A stretch of DNA of 64,000 nt from Armillaria gallica (lineage: Eukaryota > Basidiomycota > Agaricomycetes > Agaricales > Physalacriaceae): contig JBANDB010000014.1 of assembly GCA_037576215.1 (NCBI GenBank), positions 2,356,001 to 2,420,000 of the forward strand. The letters are read 5' to 3'. The translations under genes and the position numbers were made by a program. Position 1 is the stretch's first letter; each line of letters begins with the position of its first letter. The notes beneath the pieces are model-generated. The model was not told where the DNA came from, ran no database searches, and saw only the letters and a list, made by a program, of their open reading frames with translations. This document shows, piece by piece, positions 36,880 through 45,800 of the stretch.

Positions 36880-37730
36880 CTAAGCGTATGGACCCGACCA
36901 GGCTTCGGGCGTCGGACCGTTGGTGACATTCGAATGACCGTGGTAATATAAGTTCTCATCCGTCGCGCCGTCGTCCGGCTGACGATCGTAGGAATTGTTC
37001 ATGAAATTGTCTGGGTATTGAACGAAGCGACCGTCTGGGCTATAGGCTTGGGCCTGAGTGATGTCCGATTGAGTACCGGATGATGCGCTACTGGCAGAAG
37101 GAGAAGAGATGGGCGTGGGGGCAAGGGAAATGTTCCCCACTTCACTGGAGGGGATGAATGCACGGGGACTGGGGGAGAAAACGGGCGCGGTAGTGATTGG
37201 CATAAGGTTCGCGTCCCGAGAAAAGGACATAGAGCTGGGCGTGTATGGATCGTTGGTGGCGCCATTGGAAAAGTTAATGGCGGCAGGTCCGTAGGAAGGA
37301 CCGTTGATGTCCGGGTAATAGTCCAAAACGGACCATGGTTCCGCAGAACGATACAAGTTATTGGTGGGGAGGTGGTCGCAAAGCCAAATTTCACACGTGC
37401 AACACTGTGTCAGAGGCGTCTATAGCGTAGGCTGTATGAGCTCAAGCTATCGTGGGGAGTGTCGAGCAACATACCTTTTGGACATACGCGGCGCATTGAG
37501 TTGGGGGATAGTGATGGACTACCATCGAAACGTAGTCAGCATGCGCGTGAATACCGTGTCCACAGTTGACGCAGATGTACTGTGAGAATGTGAGCACGGA
37601 AGTACGGCAAAGATGGATGAGAGTGTACCGGGTCCAACAGAGGCGACGCGAACGACAGGCACTGACAACGCTGGATGTTGTCAATGATCTGCGTGCACTG
37701 CCCTCGAGATGGAAAGACCGCTGAAGACAT
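36880..37730 (-). CDS. Cys/His-rich family protein, intact (copy G)
   Basis: Exons at 37730-37629, 37579-37475 and 37419-36880 encode 248 residues (introns 49 and 55 nt). Exon 1: MSSAVFPSRGQC, RCQCLSFA, ending LLDP. Exon 2 (105 nt): YICVNCGHGIHAHADYVS, HHYPPTQCAAYVQK. Exon 3 opens TPLTQCCTCEIWLCDHLP, then NNLYRSAEPWSVLDYYPD, a Ser/Pro-rich region, and the conserved end block ITQAQAYSPDGRFVQYP ... DGATDENLYYHGHSNV ... EAWSGPYA. It is nearly collinear with copy I at 53.3-54.2 kb. There is no signal peptide. It is divergently transcribed from copy H, with about 0.8 kb between the start codons. Confidence 0.8.
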
Positions 37731-37770
37731 TCTGTTGTTGAGGGAGATATGGGAGGGTGAGATGACAATT

Positions 37771-37806
37771 GAGGTTCATCTCGGCGCAGTTTTTATAATG
37801 GACTAG
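37771..37806 (-). promoter_or_regulatory. TATA-like core promoter of copy G
   Basis: On the minus strand ccattataaaaac is followed by cgagatgaac, about 63 nt before ATG 37730. Copy I has the same pair (ccattatataaac, 54209-54244), also 63 nt from its ATG. Copies H and J have a tttaaa box 65 nt from theirs. Confidence 0.5.
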
Positions 37807-37901
37807 GTAGCTGCAGAGGAGGTGGTATCGGGGAGGTGGAATCCATTGTATGCCATTGTTTGTGTCAAAGAGAAGTGCCGTACAGACATTGCCTTGGCCT
37901 T

Positions 37902-38057
37902 CTCTCAAAGGACTATCTCCTTCGGACAGTATGCATCTGCACCGAATCTGTCGAATATATCCGGCCATCACTTGCCTCAGTCTTTTCTCTCAAAGGACTA
38001 TCTCCTTCGGACAGTATGCATCTGCATCGAATCTGTCGAATATATCCAGCCATCACT
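37902..38057. repeat. Two 71-bp units with 85-bp period between divergent genes
   Basis: Units lie at 37902-37972 and 37987-38057 and differ by only a few bases. Each begins ctctcaaaggactatctcc and contains cttcggacagtatgcatctg. Partial copies lie at about 38374-38412 and, inverted, at about 59193-59234, in both cases upstream of family members. The position and recurrence suggest a regulatory or recombination-prone element. Confidence 0.7.
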
Positions 38058-38074
38058 CCTCAAGATCAACAACG

Positions 38075-38370
38075 CGTCGTTGATACGCTGCCATGAGTCT
38101 CTTTTCTTATTTTCAGGCTCTAATGGAAGACGTCAACGCATCGACACTACGATATGTTAATCCGTGGCGATTCGTGCTTAGAGTTATGCGAATTGCAATT
38201 GAGGGCATACACGAAGGACGTAAACCAAAAAATTCCGTCGCAGGCAGACGAGACCGGGAGCATAGCACAGACAAATAATGCATGTTGCTCGTCCTCTACC
38301 GCTACTCGACAGAAGCTAGTTTGGTATACATGACCCAGTTGATCGGGCATTTACTGAGCACTGCGTGCCT
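38075..38370. other. Spacer between divergent copies G and H
   Basis: No coding sequence is supported. About 38310-38352 shares 'agtttggta.acatgaccca' with 59943-59965. Confidence 0.35.
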
Positions 38371-38470
38371 CAGTCTTCTGTCTCTCACAGGACCATCTCC
38401 TTTGGGCAGTATGCATCAAATTATCAACCTGTTCCAATTCAGCCGTCTCCTACCTGAACGCCTCTGGTCC

Positions 38471-38510
38471 CAGTTCCTTTAAACCTGTCGACATGGACTC
38501 AAATTGCCAT
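38471..38510 (+). promoter_or_regulatory. TATA-like core promoter of copy H
   Basis: cctttaaacctg followed by gacatggactcaaattgcc lies 40-70 nt before ATG 38546. The inverted counterpart at 59103-59147 precedes copy J and is almost identical. Confidence 0.45.
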
Positions 38511-38545
38511 CTTCCCGTATCTCCCTCGACGTCAACGCTTGTCCA

Positions 38546-39424
38546 ATGTCTACAGCAGCCTTACCGTCCCGAGGGCAATGCATCCAAGTCACTGACAACC
38601 ACTGTCAGTGCCCATGGTTCACGTCAACCCTCCTAGATTAGGTAGGCTCTCACTCACCTTCAACCGTATTCCCACGCTCACGTTCTCCCAGCACGTTTGT
38701 GGTCAGTGCGGACACGGCATTCACACCCATGTCGACTATGTTTCGGCGATCGTCAATTATTATCCTGCGAATCAATGCACCGCGTATGTCCAAAAGGTAT
38801 GCTCATCCCTACTTCGCATGGTAGTTTTAACTCATGCAGCCTAGGTTGTAGACACCTCTAACACAGCGCTGCACGTGTGAAACCTGGCTTTGCGACCGTG
38901 TCGCTACCAATAACCCGTATTGTATCGTAAAGCCATTTGCGGACAACAATATCCCTTCTTCCAATGTCAACGCGATCGGCTTTTCTAACTGCACCGTCAA
39001 TGATCCATACATCACGCCGGGCTCCATGTCCTTTTCTTCAGCCGATTCCGATGCTATCACCCAGTTTTCTCGCGACGCGAACCCCATGCCAATCGCTAGG
39101 GCGCCTGTTTTCTCCCCCAGTCCCCGCCGTGCATTTAGCTCTGCCAGAGGTGCAGAGAACATCCTCTTCCCTTCCACATCCATCACTCCTCCTTCCAATA
39201 GCACCTCATCTGCTGTTCGATCGGAGATCGCTCCGACCCAAACTTATAGTTCGTACGAATATATCGTTCAATATCTCGACCGTTCCATGAACAATTCCTC
39301 CCCTCATCAGCCAAACAGCGACACGGTGAATAAGGGTATCGAATACCAAGATTATTCGAATGCGAGGCTGTCTGGTGCGACGCCTGGATCTGGCGCTGAC
39401 GTCTGGTCGAGGCCGTCTGCTTAG
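38546..39424 (+). pseudogene. Cys/His-rich family member with nonsense at exon 1 end (copy H)
   Basis: Exons at 38546-38641, 38692-38796 and 38852-39424. Exon 1 reads MSTAALPSRGQC, HCQCPWFT and LLD, then TAG where the inverted duplicate copy J has CAG (Gln). The stop is the last codon before the GT donor. Exon 2 (105 nt) reads HVCGQCGHGIHTHVDYVS and CTAYVQK. Exon 3 opens TPLTQRCTCETWLCDR and remains open for 190 codons, though the usual AEPWKVLDYFP stretch is partly deleted. Everything but one C-to-T transition is intact, so this is a young pseudogene or a gene needing readthrough or alternative splicing. Confidence 0.7.
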
Positions 39425-39785
39425 TTGCCAGTCTTCCGCGGCGGCCACAGCATGCTGTTCCTTGTCACGATCCTTGCGATCTCTATCGACAATCTTTCAA
39501 TTTTATCTCTTCCGTCTCCAATTGTCACCGCGATGCAGTATCTCAAGCTTTCTCAGTTTCGTATTTCCTTGGTTTATTGATTGCTATTCCGACACTACAT
39601 TTCATTTTCTCCTCCTGTCATATTTTCTCTTCTGCCAAGATCTATCGGCGGAGACTATCGCTATCAATTTTTTCTTCTTTTGGTCTATAATTCATGTCCG
39701 CATTATTTTGCTTTGCTTTGTTTGTGTTCAACGTTTTCGAATTGCTTTGCAATACTCACTAGAGTAATTGCCATTGCCTGATGAG
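39425..39785. other. 3' flank of copy H
   Basis: This T-rich flank is well conserved in the inverted arm (57830-58180, downstream of copy J), which suggests it is the transcribed 3' end. Its open frames lie in the flank and are not genes. Confidence 0.5.
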
Positions 39786-39791
39786 TCCTGG

Positions 39792-40896
39792 CGGCGGCGG
39801 TAGTCTCCTGTAAACCTTGGTGCTGGGAGTAGAACCGGAAGATACGTCCTGTATGCTCTAGCGCTGGGATAGTATATTACGTTTGGCTCGCATGTTCCTC
39901 CTGTATGCTCTTGCGCTGGGAGTTAACGACGAACCTGAACAGTTTGGTGGATTCTCGAATCCCATCTCATATTAAAGGTGTCCTGAATGCTGCAGCGCTG
40001 GGACTACCATGGAGATGTTGATTATCTCGCCGGGTTCAACGAATGTAGTCTGGATGTGTGTCATATCAAAGGTGTCCTGTATGCTACAGTGCTGGGACTA
40101 CTGGAGATGTTGGCTATCTGTTTGTGTTCAATGTATATATGTCGTGGTTTCGTAGGTATTTTCAAACGCACAACCACGACGGCGTGACAAACAGTGTTGT
40201 GCGGGTCGCGCGACAGTTGCCAAAGTCACGACTGTTGCGAAGTCGTCACTGTCACGGTCAGTAAACGACCGCGACTTTCCCCACGCCACCGCGACCTGGC
40301 CTGCCCATGGACCGGAAGGTCGGCAAAACCATGACAAAGCAGTCGGGGTCGGAAACAACCAAGTTAGTCGAAACGACGTCATATGTAGCTTCACAGCCAC
40401 AGAGTCACGGTCAAGGTCATTTGCGTGACCGGCAACTGTCGCTCCGAAGTTTCACAACCGGCAACCTTGACTTCGGCCCAAGGTCGGGCGACCGTACAAC
40501 ACTGGTGACAAGGTCTTTCAAAGTTCTGTGTGGACTTGATTGGTGGCTGCATTCGGCCCCTCCTGGCTCCGGGAAACTCCGATGTCATAATGGTCTCGAC
40601 CATTACCACGACCTCGTCGCTGTCCGCTGTTCACTGCGAGGAGGCGCCCCTCGAAAGAATTCAGCGGATAATATCATCCGTGTCAGCACGTGGTGTAGCA
40701 AATCTTCCTTTACTGATGTAATTTTCACACCTCCGAAGCAAGTTCTGAGAGGCCGTACCTTATGGGGGCTAAGCCGAATCAATTTGGCCCAGAGAGTGTT
40801 CGGTACCGTAGCACTGATTTGTGTAGTACAGACTCTGGTCAGTTTCCTTCTCAGGGACATCGACCAGAATAAATATCTTCCTCCTCCTCCTCCTGG
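39792..40896. mobile_element. 1.1-kb insertion of unknown class
   Basis: The right arm of the inverted duplication (57811-57830) is uninterrupted here, which shows the left arm received about 1105 bp. TCCTGG occurs once at the empty site and twice at the filled site (39786-39791 and 40891-40896), consistent with a 6-bp target duplication. The ends show no terminal inverted repeats, LTR or poly(A). The first 340 bp contain degenerate repeats of the form TCCTGTATGCT..GCTGGGA. The rest contains repeated 'gtcacggtc'-like pieces. The plus frame at 40307-40942 is open but unrecognisable and runs past the insertion edge, so it is probably chance. Confidence 0.55.
39803..40103. repeat. Degenerate minisatellite
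   Basis: Five spaced copies of a tcctgtatgct-N5-gctggga motif occur near 39805, 39848, 39899, 39982 and 40075. They lie within the 1.1-kb insertion. Confidence 0.55.
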
Positions 40897-42580
40897 AATT
40901 CGTATGCTGGTACACCAAGGATTTTACCTGTTATATGAATGAATCATGATACCTAGTTATTTCTAGTGTTGCACAGCGCGGCGCTTATTTCTTGGATACC
41001 CCGATTATCAATCATGAAAACACTTGATAGACCGATAGAAACGAAAAAACAATGATTCGAAGAGATATACAAATAGGCATCGTAGAACAAAGTGACTAAA
41101 TAATGAAACCAAAGACGTAGAGGAAAACAAGCGACCCCAATAAATAGGAAAACAAATGTTTGATATGAGATTCGGCATATGCATCCACCCAGGCTGAGAG
41201 TCATGTTATAAGTACGTCTGATTTGGACGGTCCGCTTTGAAGTTCCATTCCAAAACCACTTGTCAATATCTGACATACTGTCCAGGGGTTTGTCATGACG
41301 AGAAGAACAGGATTCTGGAGCGCTTCAGTAAAGATCGGTGGACAGAAAGAGAGAAAGGGAGAAAACAGACAAGGATCCGAGAGAGCTGTCCACACCAATC
41401 AGACTCTAGTGGAGCCGCACAGGTCCGTTCCTGGATCTAAAGTGAATTTGATATCATGATAGTGGATAAAACGAGCCACAATCCGACGGCAGCCTGCCTT
41501 ATTCGACAAAAGAGAAGCAGGAGGGATGAATCACAGGCACTGTTGACCTCGAGGCGTCGTGCTTATACTGAAAATATGCTTTAACAGTGTAGTGGCGTGT
41601 TATAAACGAGTAGATAATTCATTACTATCAGTAGAAACGATTGAGTCAACGCAGACACACTGGGGAATGAAACATTGAGACTAACCGTAAAAGTTGGCAT
41701 CACAGCTTATCCGTGGGATGCTCCCATGATATCCTCGTTCATTCCTGAGGCCTGAGGGCCTGAGCAATGAAGATAGCCTGAGAGTAGGTGCCCTTATGGA
41801 ATGAGAAATTGATCCACGCCAGCAGCGGGAGATAGAACCGGCGATTTGTAGGTGAAGCTGGGAGAGGTAGAGCGTGCACTGGAGGAGCAGGAGGTGGTTG
41901 GTCCCAGGATTTGATAACGTGTACCCTGGTGTTTTAAACTGAACAGTGGAACACACATCATGATTCACGCCCAGCACAGCTAACTCCAAGCCTGGTCTCT
42001 TCAGTATCGCTTATGGAAGGTTGTATACGTACTGGATTATTGACCTTGCCGACAGTTATATATGAATGGCCCTGTGCGTGAAGCTGGTGATGTCAATGGC
42101 TAGGTGCTTGGACTCACAAACTATGAAGGAGAAAAGTAAGACTTAAATGAATATCGAGACGGGAGAGGAAATGCGTACCACTCCGTTGTTGAGTTCAAAC
42201 TGCGCCTTCCCAGTGATCGGTATATACGAGGTTCACCCAGCATGTCGCAACTGACGCACATAGGAATCCATCAGAAGGCGGCCCAAAGTTGCGGTAACAA
42301 GGACCCCCGGAAATTCGTGAATGGCCCATAGAAGACAGAATTGGCTTGGAAAGGTCTTCCCATTGTAGGAAGATATCGATGAGTCGAGGTCGCTTACCGT
42401 TGTTGTGTGAAGTTGGCGATGCGGTGAATGGCTAGGTTTACAAGACCTGAGAATCGAGAGGAAAAGCATACTGCTGCGTCGTTGACCTCGCAGCTGTGCC
42501 ATCCCAATCACCGAGGCCAACCCAAACGATGACGGGAATTTCTTGAAGCTGAGATAACAGACCGTGCGAGGGTGGAAAAG
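40897..42580. other. Left-arm sequence outside genes
   Basis: This corresponds to about 55950-57818 in the opposite orientation. A recurring fragment with the peptide YLPTMG...SVFY on one strand is seen near 42340 and again near 48520, 55870 and 56130. No intact gene is supported in either arm. Confidence 0.45.
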
Positions 42581-42873
42581 TGCTGACCAGCAGACCTAGC
42601 GACACAGGACACGAATCAGACTCCTCAGAACGTCAAGGATGTGAAAGACGACTATATTTTACCTAGCGACACAGGACACGAATCAGACTACGAAGTAGTA
42701 TTAGTGAGTGTACGTAGGTAGGAAAAATGAACAGGGCATACCTCCTCAGAACGTCAAGGATGTGAAAGACGACTGAGGAGCAAGAAGGGCAAAGTCCGAG
42801 CTATGGGTACGTAGAGAGGCCGTAGCCAAACATCGAGCTGACAAACAATGCAAAGGACCAGTACCGGTCAACA
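42581..42873 (-). repeat. 3' LTR (293 bp)
   Basis: On the plus strand it starts TGCTGACC and ends GGTCAACA. It is 67 bp longer than its partner. The extra bases (42623-42689) consist of a piece copied from elsewhere in the LTR, about 8 unmatched AT-rich bases and a second copy of the ctagcgacacaggacacg segment. Confidence 0.9.
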
Positions 42874-42883
42874 CACCCCCATC
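42874..42883 (-). other. Polypurine tract
   Basis: The minus strand reads GATGGGGGTG immediately before the 3' LTR. This is the expected site of plus-strand DNA priming, and it overlaps the last base of the Gag-Pol stop codon region. Confidence 0.7.
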
Positions 42884-45800
42884 AGCGAAGATGTGACCGC
42901 GAAACGAGTCCTAGCCCAGCAATATGGGACTTGTGGAGGATGACTGGGAGTGGCTTCGTCATGATGTCGGCGGTCATGGAACGTGTGGGAATCCAATGGG
43001 TAGAAAAGGTGCCGTTTCTGATTTGTTCTCTTATGAAATGATATCTGATGTCAACGTGTTTTAAGCGGGGAGAGTTGGATTGAGAATTAGCGATCGTCAA
43101 GCAGCTGTCATTGTCGCATAGCAAGGGGAAAGGTTTGGGCATGGGGAGAGAGAGAGCTTGTAAGAAGAGTTTGATCCATAATACTTCTTTCATAAGGTGT
43201 GTGAGGGCCATGTACTCGGATTCTGTGGATGAGAGCGAGGTTGACTTCTGCTTGCAGCTCGACCATGATACGAGGCCACCAAATATGTATATGGCATATC
43301 CCGAGAAGCTTTTTCTGTCTGATTCATCAGTAGCCCAGTCGGCGTCGGTGAATGCGATATTCATGGGATCAACATCAAGATGAGCGGTGGTCTCAGATGC
43401 GTTGGCACCCCCATACTGCAGAGCGAGGTCTCGTGTACCTGCTAGGTACCGGAGTACACCTTTCGCAGCGAGTGTAACGGCTCGAGTTGGGTTGGCATTG
43501 AATTGTCCAAGAGCAGCGGATGTGAATGAAATATCAGGACGTGTGCATACGGCAGGGTAGAGTAATTGGCCATTAAGTCTTTGGAAGTAGTGCTTGAGAT
43601 TAGCATCGGAGACGTCGGGGAGGGTATTGGCAGATGATTGGTATGCTTGGAGCTTTTTGTATAGTGGGACAGAGGTTGGATTAACATCTTCAAGGTCATA
43701 GGATTGCAGCAGATCTTCAATGTATTCTTGTTGTGAAATCCACAAGAGACGTTTGCTTCGATCGCGCTCGATTTTGATTCCGAGGAATACATCCGCAGGA
43801 CCAAGATCATTTACTTTGAACCTCTTGTTCATCTGACCGATGATCCAGTGATAGAGGGGTGCAGAATTCGATGCAGATAGACCGTCATCTACATGCACAG
43901 GGATGATGATGAATAAGTCGTCGCCATTCTCTGGCATGGGTATGCTGCGATCTGGAGGGCTAGACCAGCGACCATAGAACACGGCAGGATCGACGATGCA
44001 ACTTTCGAGTCCGATTGATTCCAGTGTGGAACAGAGGGTTTTGAACCACTCGTTTGACGACTGTTTGAGGCTGTACAGGGCCTTCTGGAGGCGGAGGACT
44101 TTCTTTGGATCAGAGAGGGGGAATCCCGGTATCTGCTTTATGTAGACTTCTTGGTTCAGAGGCGCATTCAAGAAAGCAGCTTTGACATCAAAGGTGAATA
44201 GCTCAAGGTCATCTTTCGCAGCTAAGGCGAGGGTGATCCGGACGCTGACAATTTTTGCAACAGGAGCGTACGTTTCTCCATAATCGTCGGGGCGTTGGGC
44301 GAATCCCTGAGCGACGAGTCTGGCCTTCTCGAGAACGACAGGGTGTGACTTTTTTGTGAATGTCCAGCGTGCACCGATGGCTTTCTTTCCATGGGGAAGG
44401 AAGCTCTCGACTATGACTTCTTTGTCTACAAGGTTCTTGTATTCGGCGTCAATTGCAACTTGCCACAGTGCGCAATCAGGCCGGGCCATGGCTTCCTTGT
44501 AGGAAAGAGGGGGTTTGGTAGTATCCCAGGTGCGTGGCTTGGACAATTTCGTTGCAGAGGTGGTGAGCATAGCATAGGGTTGGGATGGAATAAATTCGTC
44601 TAGGTTAGATGATTCGTCAATCATCTCAGCTAGAAAGAACGAGGCAAAAGCAACGGAGGCATCAGCAGTCTGCAGGCAAGGTAGGATTGACCCTAGTTTC
44701 TGGCCCTGTGGCAGGAGGTTCATTTTTTCAGTGGGCCGTATGTTGCGTTTGGGTCTGGGGTCATCGGTGGAGCATTCGTCTGCGTCTTCGGTTTGGATAT
44801 TTGATTTGATTGCGATGTCAACAGCTGATTTATGTTTGTTGCTCAGTCGGCCAGGAGTGTTTTCGTTAAATTCGACGTCGCGTGAGAAGTGGTATTTTCC
44901 TTGTAGGTCTCGTACGTGCCATCCGATTCGTCCTTCCTCATAGCCCACGAAGATCGCCTCGAATCTGCGGGGGCCAGCCTTAGAGCGGAGTTCAGGGGGA
45001 ATAGCTGCAAAACATTGACACCCCCATCGACGTAGGTGTGATAGGTCAGGGACCTTGTGGTGGAAAGCCTCGTATGGGGTCTTGCCATCAGGGAGAGTCG
45101 AAGTAGGGATCCTACGTCTGGTATATGCAGCTGTCAATACTGCGTCACCCCAGAATGACATTGGGAGGCCGGAGTCGGCGATCAAGGTTTGAGCGTCGTC
45201 TTCAAGTGTTCTTATGAAGCGTTCGGCTTTCCCATTCTGCTGGTGTGCATAGGGGGCAGTCACCTGTAGTTCGATACCCGAGTCTTTGAAATGTCTTTCG
45301 AGGTCCCCTTTGGTGAGTTCCTTCGTGCCATCACATCTGACCTTTTTGACTTTATGTTCAGTCTGGTTCTCCCACCTCGCCTGTGTGTCTTTGAATTCGC
45401 CGCAAACATGGTTTCGCTTAACAAGGAGTTTGGTATCATTGTACGTTGTGCAATCGTCCAGAATTACTACAAAGTGCTCCTGTTTTTGCAGGGTTTTCAC
45501 AGGCATGGGTCCACATGTGTCCATATGCAGTAGACCAAGGGGGTTGGCTTCGCGATGTGCATTGTGATCGTAAGGGCTCTGTTGGCGTTTTCCGATGATA
45601 CAGGAAGGGCAAAACTCATGAGGTGATTTTCCGTTCCATTTAATGCCCGTTACCCTGGATTTACCAGATACTAGTCGTTTTGTGGTCTCCTGGCTCGGGT
45701 GTCCAGCCCTGCAGTGCCACAAATACGCATCGTATTCAGGTTTCTGGAAGGTGGGTAGCATTGCGAATGCAGACGGAGATTCGGGGGATGGAACGATGAA

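Noticed and set aside
37900..38060. Possible CRISPR-like spaced repeat
   Set aside because: Only two full units with an 85-bp period in eukaryotic DNA; it is an ordinary tandem duplication.
40307..40942. 211-codon plus-strand frame in the 1.1-kb insertion
   Set aside because: It runs out of the insertion into flanking arm sequence and shows no recognisable domain; probably a chance frame in GC-richer repeat DNA.
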